A stretch of DNA of 36,988 nucleotides from an uncultured Prevotellaceae bacterium (GTDB lineage Bacteria > Bacteroidota > Bacteroidia > Bacteroidales > Muribaculaceae): NCBI GenBank assembly GCA_937916085.1, contig CALGGO010000018.1:1-36988 (forward strand). Direction: 5' to 3'. Positions 8,999 to 16,232 of the stretch are shown in pieces. The notes under the pieces are model-generated. The model worked only from the letters and a program-made list of their open reading frames with translations, did no database searches and was not told the origin of the DNA. How positions within the stretch are numbered: position 1 is the stretch's first letter; each line of letters opens with the position of its first letter. Made by a program: the position numbers and the translations under genes.

Positions 8999-9697
8999 TT
9001 ATTTGGAGAGGATTTCAATCAATTCTTTCACGCCCTCGGTAGCGGTTTTTGGTATCACATGCACATAACTTGGCACGGCACTGGGACGAGGGTCGATGTA
9101 ATAGACCTCGGCATTGCGAGGGGCATAGTGCAGCAGCGACGCCGCGGGATACACCACCAGCGAGGTGCCTATTACCACAAAGATGTCGGCCTGTTGCGCC
9201 AGCTCGCAGGCAGGTTCAATATTGGGCACTGCCTCCTGGAAGAAGACGATGTGTGGACGCACAGGGTCGCCGTAGGGGTCACGGGTGTCAACGCTGGTCT
9301 CGAGGCCCTTGTCGGTGAGCTCATCGCAAGGCAGTTTGTAAACCCTACTCTCATCCTTGAGCGAGCGCACCTTCATGAGTTCGCCATGCAGATGCAGCAC
9401 ATTCTTAGAGCCAGCGCGCTCATGCAGGTCATCAACATTCTGGGTGATGACGTTCACGTTAAAATACTTCTCCAGCTCCACCAGTCCATAGTGTGCGGCA
9501 TTGGGCTGGGCATTAACCATCTTTGCCCTAAGCATGTTATAGAAATTGTGAATGAGCGCTGGGTCGCGCAAGAAACCGTCGTGGCTCGCCACGTCCATCA
9601 CGGGATAGTTCTCCCACAAGCCATCGGCATCGCGGAAAGTCTTCACACCACTCTCGGCACTGATGCCGGCACCTGATGATACTACTAAATTTTTCAT
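8999..9697 (-). CDS. Sir2-family NAD-dependent protein deacylase
   Basis: Sirtuins remove acyl groups from lysine using NAD+, giving O-acyl-ADP-ribose and nicotinamide. The 232 residues show the NAD-binding GAGISAESG (9-17), FRDADGLW, TQNVDDLHE (85-93), the catalytic histidine in HLHGE (H104), RPHIVFF and the GTS of VVIGTSLVVYP. Two features are odd. The zinc-binding segment between HGEL and RPHIVFF has one cysteine instead of four. In the class III signature, Y53 is present (FYNMLR) but the arginine three residues later is leucine, with an arginine at the next position. Absence of the zinc cysteines is something I recall from other Bacteroidales sirtuins. The gene lies downstream of, and on the same strand as, an NrtR-like Nudix protein, which may point to a shared NAD theme. 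Confidence 0.9.
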   Translation of the reverse strand: MKNLVVSSGAGISAESGVKTFRDADGLWENYPVMDVASHDGFLRDPALIHNFYNMLRAKMVNAQPNAAHYGLVELEKYFNVNVITQNVDDLHERAGSKNVLHLHGELMKVRSLKDESRVYKLPCDELTDKGLETSVDTRDPYGDPVRPHIVFFQEAVPNIEPACELAQQADIFVVIGTSLVVYPAASLLHYAPRNAEVYYIDPRPSAVPSYVHVIPKTATEGVKELIEILSK

Positions 9698-9738
9698 AAT
9701 CAGCCATTTATTAATTGTTAACTATTTTTCTAATCATT

Positions 9739-9778
9739 CTAGAACATCTAGATTTTCTAGATTATCTAGACGTTCTAG
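9739..9778. repeat. 9-bp-period CTAGA array
   Basis: CTAGAACAT, CTAGATTTT, CTAGATTAT, CTAGACGTT and CTAG follow one another with a strict 9-bp period. The same period and core occur at 14578-14620. Confidence 0.8.
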
Positions 9779-9784
9779 TCGCTT

Positions 9785-9888
9785 ACTTAAAACTTAAAAC
9801 TTAAAACTTAAAACTTAACACTTAAAACTTAAAACTTAACACTTAACACTTATCACTTAAAACTTATCACTTAACACTTATCACTTAA
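9785..9888. repeat. 7-bp-period tandem array (CTTAAAA/CTTAACA/CTTATCA)
   Basis: About 14 heptamers run without interruption and end at the base next to the stop codon of the Nudix gene (9889-9891, minus strand). In that gene's sense direction the unit reads TTAAGTG or TTTTAAG, so the array is the first part of its 3' UTR. The same heptamer family occurs after panD at 30389-30430. Confidence 0.85.
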
Positions 9889-10578
9889 TCAGAATTCCAG
9901 CCTAAATCCTCGGTGTTTTAGCTCTTTATATTTCTCTTTGTTGAACTCAAAGAAGAAAGGCTGCTTTCTTGTAGTTGTTGCGTCATTCACTTGCGTGAGC
10001 AGTTCTAGATGCTGCATCTTCTTGTAGAAATTGCGGCGGTCGAACTTCACATCAAGGATTGCCTCATATAAAGTCTGCAATTCTTTCATAGTGAACTGCT
10101 TGGGCAGCAACTCGAAGCCCACTGGCTCGAAATGAATCTGGCGGCGGAGCTCGCGGGTGGCGATGCGCAGAATCTGGTCATGGTCAAAGGCCAGTGCCGG
10201 CACATTGTCGAGCGCGAACCACTCGGCTCGGGCGGCGTCGTCACCACCCTGCACATCCTGCAAGCGCACCAGCGCATAGTAGGCTATGGTTATCACTCGC
10301 TCACGAGGGTCACGGTTGGGGGTGGTGAAGGTGTGGAACTGCTTGATGTAGGCGCCTTCAAGCCCCGTCTCTTCTTTCAATTCACGCAAAGCGCCTTTCT
10401 CGGCGTCCTCATCCATGCGCAGGAAACCGCCTGGCAATGCCCATTTGCCTTTGAAAGGGTCGATGCCTCGCTCAATGAGCAACACTCTAAGCTTTGTTCC
10501 GTCAAAGCCAAAAATCACGCAATCGGTAGTCACCGCAGGGTGCGGATATCTGTAACAATATTTCTTTTCTTCTTCCAT
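9889..10578 (-). CDS. NrtR-like Nudix regulator (Nudix domain plus winged helix)
   Basis: The 229-residue protein has an N-terminal Nudix hydrolase domain with a complete Nudix box starting at G51 (GFLRMDE then RELKEETGL). The C-terminal region (about 150-229, FTMKELQTLYEAILDVKFDR..FYKKM) has the winged-helix layout of NrtR-family transcription factors. Known members of this family repress NAD cofactor or sugar-utilisation genes and sense ADP-ribose-type or sugar effectors. The intact box leaves open true hydrolase activity. The nearest gene downstream is a sirtuin, which produces ADP-ribose derivatives, so an NAD link is plausible but inferred. No operator was recognised. The promoter is at 10604-10611, and a heptamer array starts immediately after the stop codon. 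Confidence 0.88.
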   Translation of the reverse strand: MEEEKKYCYRYPHPAVTTDCVIFGFDGTKLRVLLIERGIDPFKGKWALPGGFLRMDEDAEKGALRELKEETGLEGAYIKQFHTFTTPNRDPRERVITIAYYALVRLQDVQGGDDAARAEWFALDNVPALAFDHDQILRIATRELRRQIHFEPVGFELLPKQFTMKELQTLYEAILDVKFDRRNFYKKMQHLELLTQVNDATTTRKQPFFFEFNKEKYKELKHRGFRLEF

Positions 10579-10603
10579 TTGATTATAACGTGTAAGTTTT
10601 ACG

Positions 10604-10611
10604 CAAAGATA
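10604..10611 (-). promoter_or_regulatory. Nudix gene -7 promoter element
   Basis: The minus strand reads TATCTTTG, an exact consensus match. It leaves a leader of about 22 nt. Confidence 0.7.
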
Positions 10612-10910
10612 GTGCCTTTTTTTCTTCTGTGCAAATTTTTTCCACTTTTTTTCAAAAAAATTATTTTCCCTGACAATCGCCCGCTCGGTTCACATAATAC
10701 TATTCCCACACAGCTCTCGCTGCAGTTGGCGTTGGAGTATTGCGAGCGTCAGCCTCGCAAAATATCAAACTACATATTTTTTTATAGAACCTGTGCCACG
10801 TTTTGGCACAACTGGCCTCTATATTTGCAACACGAAACTGCCAAGGGATTAAAAAAAGTTAAAATCGAATGGCGTTTTTTGAATTTTTTCCCTCGCGTTT
10901 CTATTTATAT

Positions 10911-11166
10911 TAAACCCGAATCGGTCATTAGGATTTATGCTAGAACAGAATTTATTTTTAGCAGGTTGTGAAGAAATTGTCGAAGGCATAGCGAGCTATG
11001 ACGAGACAATATCTGAAAAATGCGATTAAGCGAGACAAAGCTGAACTTGCTCAAAGCCTTGCGAGCGTGAGCATTTTATCCAAATAAGATGCAAAAATAA
11101 AACTGTTATGGCATAAATAGACCTAAAAAATATTCTTTCGTCGCCTAATTGACCGATTTGGGTTTA
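10911..11166. repeat. 256-bp intergenic element bounded by long imperfect inverted repeats
   Basis: This fills much of the 685-bp gap upstream of the AAA ATPase gene and holds no convincing gene. Outer arms are TAAACCCGAATCGGTCA plus TTAGG (10911-10932) and their inverse at 11144-11166. A second pair follows inward: ATTTATGCTAGAACAG plus TTTATTTTTAGCA (10933-10963) against the inverse of 11090-11118. Between them are a compact hairpin (ATTGTC/GACAAT and CATAGC/GCTATG, 10976-11010) and a full copy of the 58-bp dispersed repeat. The layout is like a non-autonomous element or structured RNA. No transposase-like end signature or target duplication was identified. The remaining 10612-10910 holds AT-rich sequence with a possible TATATTTG promoter motif near 10820. 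Confidence 0.7.
11022..11079 (+). repeat. Dispersed 58-bp repeat, copy R1
   Basis: It starts GCGATTAAGCGAG, continues with ACAAAGC, a variable centre (TGAACTTGCTCA), and ends CCTTGCGAGCGTGAGCATTT. Copies R2 (27629-27687) and R3 (31833-31892, minus) share both ends almost exactly. Confidence 0.88.
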
Positions 11167-11206
11167 AAAAAGCGGCACTGCGCAAAAAGATTGCACAGCG
11201 ATGCAC

Positions 11207-11214
11207 TACCTTTG
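11207..11214 (+). promoter_or_regulatory. AAA ATPase gene -7 promoter element
   Basis: TACCTTTG matches the consensus. A TTG-containing -33 candidate lies at 11191. The predicted leader is about 46 nt. Confidence 0.65.
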
Positions 11215-11263
11215 CGCCCGCAACTACAAGGAAAAAGAATTACTAACTTTATAATACAGCACT

Positions 11264-12964
11264 ATGAGCAAGAAAACAACAACTAAGAAGAACGATGAAA
11301 AAAAGGCCAAGACAACGAAGGCCAACATCATTGTGAAAATGCCAACCCTTATCCAGGCTATGGACAAGGTGGCAGAGCAGGCACGTGACTCAAAATTCAG
11401 CGATGAATTTTTCCTGAGCGTAGCCCCTGAGCTGGGCCTGCTGAGCGACACCTATCACATCACCGAGCGCCAAGCCGCCTTGCTGAGCATCAGCCTGCTG
11501 TGTGGACCTTATCGTGTAGATTTCAACGACTTCGCACGCCATCTCGACATGAGCAACATCTGTGTTCTGGGCTTTGCGCAAGACATCGATGAACTAGTGC
11601 GCCGTCGCCTGCTTCGCTACCGCGACGCTAAGGACAGAGACACCTTCGACGTGCCACAAGCCGTGATCAGGTGCTTAAAGCGAAACGAGACCTACCAGCT
11701 CCCACAACGAACCGGGCTAAACACCTACCAGTTCTTTGAGGTGATGGAAGAAATGTTTGACGACCTTAATAACGACTCAGTGAGCCCCACCGATTTGGTA
11801 ATTGACATGAAGCAACTGATGAAGGACAACAGCGACATCGACTTTGTGAAGCAGTTTGAAGCGCTAAACATCAGCAATTGCGACAACTCTCTATTGCTGT
11901 TGTGGATGGTGAACAGAGTCATCAATCACGATGACAACGATTTCAGACTCGGCGAGTTTGAAGACATCTATGAATACAGTAGCGATTATCAGAAAGCAAA
12001 AGCCGAACTGCGCTCGGGCGAACACGTGCTCATGAAGGCCAACCTCATTGAGCACAAAACCGAGGACGGCCTCGCCAACACCTCACGGCTGGGAATCACC
12101 GACCATGCCAAACAGACGTTGCTGAGCGAGTTCAAAATCGCCAACCGAGAGGAGAATGTGAGCAACCTGCTCAAGCATGGCGAACTGCAAGAGAAAAAGC
12201 TGTTCTACAACGACAATATGCAAGACCATGTGGCAGAGATAGAGTCGCTGCTCTCGCCCAAGAAATACAACGAGATTGTGGAGCGCATGAAGAAGAGCGG
12301 ATTCAGGCAGGGGTTCGCATGCCTGTTCTATGGCGCAGCAGGAACCGGCAAGACCGAGACCGTCTTTCAGCTGGCTCGCCGCACCGGCCGCGACATCATG
12401 CTTGTGGACGTGCCGCAAATCAAGAGTAAGTGGGTGGGCGACAGCGAGAAGAACATCAAGGCGGTGTTTGACCGCTACCGCGAGGCGGTGAAACGCTGCA
12501 AGCAGGCTCCTATCCTGCTCTTCAACGAAGCCGACGCCATCTTTGGGGTGCGCAAGAACGGCGCCGAGAGTGCTGTCGATAAGATGGAGAACACCATCCA
12601 GAACATCATCCTCCAGGAGATGGAGCAGCTGCAGGGCATCCTCATCGCCACCACCAACCTGGAGTGCAACCTCGACAGCGCCTTTGAGCGACGCTTCCTC
12701 TACAAGCTGCGCTTTGAGCGCCCTGACGCAAAAATCCGTGCCAAGATATGGCAGTCGATGATTAAGGGCTTGTGCAAGAACGACGCTCTCACCCTCGCCG
12801 AGAGCTTTGACCTGAGCGGCGGACAAATCGAGAACGTCGCCCGCAAGCACACCATCAACGACATCCTCTTCGGCCGCAAGAAGAAGCTCGTCGATACCCT
12901 CGCCGAATATTGCCAAAACGAGCGGCTAGAACCTAGCCAACTCCCAAAAATCGGCTTCAACTAA
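11264..12964 (+). CDS. AAA-family ATPase of unknown role
   Basis: The 566-residue cytoplasmic protein has a lysine-rich start, a helical N-terminal region of about 340 residues that I do not recognise, and one C-terminal AAA domain. Walker A is GAAGTGKTE (357-365). Walker B is ILLFNEADAIF, where asparagine N421 stands in place of the usual aspartate before the glutamate. Sensor 1 is ATTN and the second region of homology ends ERRF with the likely arginine finger. The order fits FtsH/Vps4/SpoVK-like AAA ATPases acting as remodelling machines, but no protease, zinc finger or membrane segment is visible. The N-terminus may bind the substrate. It stands alone, with a promoter at 11207 and a strong terminator at 12966. 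Function is not assigned. Confidence 0.85.
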   Translation: MSKKTTTKKNDEKKAKTTKANIIVKMPTLIQAMDKVAEQARDSKFSDEFFLSVAPELGLLSDTYHITERQAALLSISLLCGPYRVDFNDFARHLDMSNICVLGFAQDIDELVRRRLLRYRDAKDRDTFDVPQAVIRCLKRNETYQLPQRTGLNTYQFFEVMEEMFDDLNNDSVSPTDLVIDMKQLMKDNSDIDFVKQFEALNISNCDNSLLLLWMVNRVINHDDNDFRLGEFEDIYEYSSDYQKAKAELRSGEHVLMKANLIEHKTEDGLANTSRLGITDHAKQTLLSEFKIANREENVSNLLKHGELQEKKLFYNDNMQDHVAEIESLLSPKKYNEIVERMKKSGFRQGFACLFYGAAGTGKTETVFQLARRTGRDIMLVDVPQIKSKWVGDSEKNIKAVFDRYREAVKRCKQAPILLFNEADAIFGVRKNGAESAVDKMENTIQNIILQEMEQLQGILIATTNLECNLDSAFERRFLYKLRFERPDAKIRAKIWQSMIKGLCKNDALTLAESFDLSGGQIENVARKHTINDILFGRKKKLVDTLAEYCQNERLEPSQLPKIGFN

Positions 12965-12965
12965 C

Positions 12966-13007
12966 AAAAATGAAGAAAAGGGGACGGTTCCTTTTTCTTC
13001 ATTTTTT
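12966..13007 (+). terminator. Rho-independent terminator of the AAA ATPase gene
   Basis: The stem AAAATGAAGAAAAGG pairs with CCTTTTTCTTCATTTT around an 8-nt loop and continues into a T-run. It begins one base after the stop codon. The A- and T-rich arms could also work on the other strand. Confidence 0.8.
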
Positions 13008-13023
13008 ATTTATCATGGATTTA

Positions 13024-13055
13024 TTTGGTTGATGTTTTTAAAATCGCTATCTTTG
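13024..13055 (+). promoter_or_regulatory. Promoter of the dipeptidase gene
   Basis: A -33 TTTG (13024-13027) and a -7 TATCTTTG (13048-13055) are separated by 20 bp, the classical Bacteroidetes arrangement. The leader to the ATG at 13106 is about 47 nt. Confidence 0.78.
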
Positions 13056-13105
13056 TGGCACTGAAAAATACCAAAACTTATTTAAACATTAACAAAAAAA
13101 CAACT

Positions 13106-14563
13106 ATGAACGAGATTGAAAAACTTCAACCCACGTGCATCTGGCGCAACTTCTATGCGCTGACACAAGTTCCACGTCCTTCGGGACATGTAGAGAAAAT
13201 CCAGAAATACCTGCTCGACTTCGCCAAGAAGGTGGGCGTGGAGGCATTCCAAGACCCTGCCGGCAACATCGTGATGCGCAAGCCCGCCACTCCAGGTATG
13301 GAGAACCGCAAGTGCATCACCATGCAGGCTCACATGGACATGGTGCCACAGAAGACTCCCGAGAGCAAACATAACTTCGAGACCGACCCCATTGAGCCTT
13401 ACATCGACGGCGACTGGATCAAGGCCCGCGGCACCACGCTGGGCGCCGACGACGGTCTGGGCATCGCTGCCATCATGGCGGTGATGGAGGACAACACCCT
13501 CAAGCACGGTCCCATCGAGGGTCTTATCACCAAAGACGAGGAGACTGGCATGTATGGCGCCAATGACCTGCCTAAGGGCCAGATGAAGGGCGACATTCTC
13601 TTTAACCTCGACAGTGAGACTTGGGGCAAATTCGTGATTGGCAGCGCCGGAGGCATCGACGTTACCGCCACCCGCAAATACAACGAGGTGAAGACCACCT
13701 CGGGCGAGATTGCCGTGCGCGTCACCCTCAAGGGTCTCAAGGGCGGTCACAGCGGTCTCGAGATTCACGAGGGCCGCGCCAACGCCAACAAGCTGATGGC
13801 ACGCCTCGTGCAACTCGCCATTGTTGACTACAAAGCTCGCTTGGTGAGCTGGCACGGCGGCAATATGCGCAACGCCATCCCCTTCAAAGCCGAGACAGTG
13901 CTCACCCTTCCCGAGGACAACCTCAAGGGCATGAAGAAGCTCATCAAGAACCTCAAGGCAGAGTTTGAGAGCCAGTTCAAGCTCATCGAGGAAAACGTTG
14001 ACCTCACCCTCAAGAAGATTGACCGTCCCAAGATGAAGATGGCACTCGACGACCAGACCACCATCCTGCGTGCCATCTACGCCTGCCACGACGGCGTGGT
14101 GCGCTTCATCCCCGCCTATCCTAACGTGGTGGAGACCTCGAGCAACCTCGCCATCATCGACATCGAAGACGGCAAGGCCGCAGTGCAGATTCTCGCCCGC
14201 TCGGCACGCGAGGACATGAAGGACTACATCGTGAAGATGCTCATGACCTGCTTCCACCTCGCCGACTTCAAGGTGGAGACTGGCGGCGACTACATAGGCT
14301 GGGATCCCAACCCCGACAGCGAGGCGCTGCACATGCTGCTCGGCATCTACAAGAAGCTCTTCAAGGAAGAAGGCATCGTTCAAGTGGATCACGCCGGACT
14401 GGAGTGCTCTATCATCCTGGGCAAGTACCCGCACATGGACGTGGTGAGCTTCGGTCCCACACTGAAGAGCCCTCACACCACCATTGAGCGTGCCTACATC
14501 CCCGCCGCCGAGCCATTCTGGAAGCTGCTGGTTAAAGCCCTCGAAGAAGTACCCGTGAAATAA
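13106..14563 (+). CDS. pepD: Aminoacyl-histidine dipeptidase (M20C, PepD-type)
   Basis: This 485-residue zinc peptidase cleaves Xaa-His and other dipeptides in the cytoplasm. M20 metal-binding signatures are visible: the H-x-D pair in AHMDMV (H76, D78), D115 in TLGADDGLG, and the catalytic and ligand glutamates E145-E146 in TKDEETGMYGA. A late histidine appears in VDHAGLECS. The dimerisation (lid) domain contains GGHSGLEIHEGRANANK. Length is usual for PepD. The start at ATG 13106 follows the promoter; the upstream in-frame start at 13025 lies upstream of the -7 element and is rejected. The gene is monocistronic by spacing. A 9-bp-period CTAGA array follows 15 nt after the stop. Confidence 0.95.
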   Translation: MNEIEKLQPTCIWRNFYALTQVPRPSGHVEKIQKYLLDFAKKVGVEAFQDPAGNIVMRKPATPGMENRKCITMQAHMDMVPQKTPESKHNFETDPIEPYIDGDWIKARGTTLGADDGLGIAAIMAVMEDNTLKHGPIEGLITKDEETGMYGANDLPKGQMKGDILFNLDSETWGKFVIGSAGGIDVTATRKYNEVKTTSGEIAVRVTLKGLKGGHSGLEIHEGRANANKLMARLVQLAIVDYKARLVSWHGGNMRNAIPFKAETVLTLPEDNLKGMKKLIKNLKAEFESQFKLIEENVDLTLKKIDRPKMKMALDDQTTILRAIYACHDGVVRFIPAYPNVVETSSNLAIIDIEDGKAAVQILARSAREDMKDYIVKMLMTCFHLADFKVETGGDYIGWDPNPDSEALHMLLGIYKKLFKEEGIVQVDHAGLECSIILGKYPHMDVVSFGPTLKSPHTTIERAYIPAAEPFWKLLVKALEEVPVK

Positions 14564-14577
14564 GTGATGAACAAGCA

Positions 14578-14620
14578 CTAGAGATTCTAGAAATTCTAGA
14601 TTATCTAGATTATCTAGAAA
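14578..14620. repeat. 9-bp-period CTAGA array, second copy
   Basis: CTAGAGATT, CTAGAAATT, CTAGATTAT, CTAGATTAT and CTAGA repeat with a 9-bp period. Each unit contains the palindrome TCTAGA, so the transcript could fold into several alternative hairpins. It lies in the 3' region of the dipeptidase gene. Confidence 0.8.
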
Positions 14621-14640
14621 AAATGATAATTAGGGAGGAT

Positions 14641-14671
14641 TTTGCATTCTGCGAAATTCTCCCTAACTTTG
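14641..14671 (+). promoter_or_regulatory. Promoter of the hemerythrin-luxR operon
   Basis: TTTG at 14641-14644 and TAACTTTG at 14664-14671 are 19 bp apart. Transcription would start about 18 nt before the ATG at 14693. No regulator-binding palindrome is obvious next to it. Confidence 0.75.
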
Positions 14672-14692
14672 TGCCATAAAAACACTACAATC

Positions 14693-15469
14693 ATGACCGA
14701 ATATCTTTACAAAGAGACCGACAACCTGTCGGCACTGATTACCGCGCAGCCTCAGCTGCTGCTCACCCTGTCGCACTTTGGCATCCCTATGGGCTTTGGC
14801 GACAAGACGATAGCGCAGGTGTGCCATGAGCATGGCATCGACCCGCAGTTTTTCCTGCTCATCTGCGAGATTTACAGCAACGGCAACTACATCCCGTCGC
14901 AAGCCTCGCTGCGAGCCACGCCCATGGAGGACCTCGTGCCTTACCTGCTGCGCTCGCACGACTATTACCTCAACCGCCGCCTGCCGCACATTGGGCATCA
15001 CCTCGAGAAAATCGCCGATATGCTGCCGCCCCGCGCCGGCAAGGCGATAAAACAGTTTTTCAACGCCTATATCGAGGAGGTGCGCGAGCATTTCGCCCAC
15101 GAGGAGAAGACCGTTTATCCTCACATCAGCAACCTCATTGGCGGCAAGGGCGATGACTTCAAAATCAAGGATTTCCTAGTCTCGCACGGCAACCTCGAAG
15201 ACAAGCTCAGCGACCTGGTGATGATTATCTTCAAATATCTGCCCGATTGCAGCGGCGCATCGCAAAATGAGAATGTTCATACTCCCCCTTTATCCCCCTC
15301 TATCTTAGAGGGGGAGCTACCGCTCTCGTCCCCACATAACGATGACGACGCCATCGACATGATTTTTGACATCCTCCAGCTCTCGCACGACCTGCGCAAG
15401 CATGCCATCATCGAGGACAAGATTCTGGGACCATACGTTAAGCAACTTGAGAAAACCGCAAAGCCATGA
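14693..15469 (+). CDS. Hemerythrin-domain protein
   Basis: The 258-residue cytoplasmic protein has an N-terminal region (about 20-65, LLLTLSHFGIPMGFGDKTIAQV) that resembles a degenerate ScdA/RIC N-terminal domain without its cysteine centre. A hemerythrin-like four-helix bundle follows, with ligand-type residues H89, H133, E137, H144, H165, H232 and H237 (RSHDYYL, EHFAHEEKTVYPH, LSHDLRKHAIIED). Such domains bind a diiron centre and react with O2, NO or serve iron-cluster repair. Residues about 197-214 form a linker encoded by a C-rich palindrome and probably inserted. The gene overlaps the next one by four bases (ATGA), so the two products are translationally coupled. This suggests a sensor and response pair, which is an inference. 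Confidence 0.85.
   Translation: MTEYLYKETDNLSALITAQPQLLLTLSHFGIPMGFGDKTIAQVCHEHGIDPQFFLLICEIYSNGNYIPSQASLRATPMEDLVPYLLRSHDYYLNRRLPHIGHHLEKIADMLPPRAGKAIKQFFNAYIEEVREHFAHEEKTVYPHISNLIGGKGDDFKIKDFLVSHGNLEDKLSDLVMIIFKYLPDCSGASQNENVHTPPLSPSILEGELPLSSPHNDDDAIDMIFDILQLSHDLRKHAIIEDKILGPYVKQLEKTAKP
15282..15317 (+). repeat. In-frame C-rich palindromic repeat inside the hemerythrin gene
   Basis: CTCCCCCTTTATCCCCCTCT followed by ATCTTAGAGGGGGAGC forms a hairpin (CCCCCTCT with AGAGGGGG). It resembles the CCCCTC/GAGGGG intergenic repeats common in Bacteroidetes genomes. It encodes PPLSPSILEGELP without a stop, in a loop between two helices of the predicted bundle. Confidence 0.7.
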
Positions 15470-16038
15470 AAAAGAAAGTATTGATAGTGGAGCCTTCGGA
15501 GGTCATCGTCGAGGGGCTGGCGGCGACTCTCAACCATGGCGAGCTCAAGATGCTGAAGCCCGAATACACTGCCGACGACCTAGGCAACCGCCTCGACGTG
15601 CTCAAGCCCGACATCCTCATCATCAACCCCACGCTCAACGACAACGTCACCGAGCTGCGCAACGGCCGCAGCATAGCGGTCCTGGCGCTGGTGTATCAAT
15701 ATGTGAAGCAGGCGAGGCTCAAGCGATTTGACGGCGTGATTGACATCCGCGACAGCCTGCAGTCGATACTCCAGACGGTGCTGGAGATAAGCGCCAAGGC
15801 ACAGACGGGCGACGCTGCCATGAGCAGCCACGAGCTCACCCGCCGCGAGACGTCAGTGCTGGTGGAGGTGGCAAGGGGCTTGTCGAACAAAGAGATTGCC
15901 GCACGCCTCAACGTGAGCGTGTTCACCGTCACCACCCACCGCAAGAACATCGTGCGAAAGACCGGCATCAAGAGCGTCGCCGGCCTCACCGTCTATGCCC
16001 TCCTCAACAACCTCATCGACGAAGACACCGTGATATAA
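15466..16038 (+). CDS. LuxR-type regulator with a degenerate receiver domain
   Basis: The 190-residue protein has the response-regulator layout of the NarL family. The receiver-like domain covers about 1-110. The LuxR-type helix-turn-helix covers about 122-184 (ELTRRETSVLVEVARGLSNKEIAARLNVSVFTVTTHRKN, read in parts: SNKEIAARL is the scaffold helix and TVTTHRKNI the recognition helix). The receiver lacks its chemistry. The phospho-acceptor aspartate position is N54 (DILIINP), the acidic pair near residue 9 is E-P, and the conserved lysine position is isoleucine (DGVIDI). It is therefore probably not controlled by a histidine kinase. Coupling by a four-base overlap to the hemerythrin gene suggests control through that protein. 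A 7-bp-period array starts at the stop codon, followed by a strong terminator. Confidence 0.88.
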   Translation: MKKKVLIVEPSEVIVEGLAATLNHGELKMLKPEYTADDLGNRLDVLKPDILIINPTLNDNVTELRNGRSIAVLALVYQYVKQARLKRFDGVIDIRDSLQSILQTVLEISAKAQTGDAAMSSHELTRRETSVLVEVARGLSNKEIAARLNVSVFTVTTHRKNIVRKTGIKSVAGLTVYALLNNLIDEDTVI

Positions 16039-16173
16039 TGCACAATGCACAATGCACAATGCACAATGCAGAATGCACAATGCAGAATGCACAATGCAGA
16101 ATGCACAATGCACAATGCGGAATGCACAATGCGGAATGCGGAATGCACAATGCAGAATGCAGAATGCAGAATG
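16039..16173. repeat. 7-bp-period tandem array (AATGCAC/AATGCAG/AATGCGG)
   Basis: About 19 heptamers start directly at the stop codon of the LuxR-type gene. Variation is confined mostly to the sixth and seventh positions of the unit. It reads open in several frames on both strands, giving low-complexity peptides that should not be taken as genes. Confidence 0.92.
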
Positions 16174-16197
16174 TCTCTAAACTCTAAACCCCAAACT

Positions 16198-16232
16198 AAA
16201 AGCCTCAACCCGCATGGGTTGAGGCTTTTTTT
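16198..16232 (+). terminator. Rho-independent terminator of the hemerythrin-luxR operon
   Basis: The stem AAAAGCCTCAACCC pairs perfectly with GGGTTGAGGCTTTT around a GCAT loop, followed by further T residues. It may also serve the convergent gene ending at 16331. Confidence 0.92.

Noticed and set aside
10801..10830. Possible sigma-54 promoter (TTGGCAC with a downstream TTTGC)
   Set aside because: The GG-to-GC spacing does not equal the required 10 bases for any pairing tried. TATATTTG near 10820 is better read as an ordinary -7 motif without a clear gene.
10132..10971. Plus-strand open frame from inside the Nudix gene into the intergenic region
   Set aside because: Most is antisense to the Nudix domain, and the end runs into the inverted-repeat element. 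No protein family is visible.
13082..14578. Long minus-strand open frame opposite the dipeptidase gene
   Set aside because: It covers the M20 peptidase gene almost exactly and encodes His/Leu/Val-rich sequence typical of antisense shadows.
16039..16173. CRISPR-like array
   Set aside because: The unit is 7 bp with no spacers and there are no cas genes nearby. It is a simple tandem repeat.
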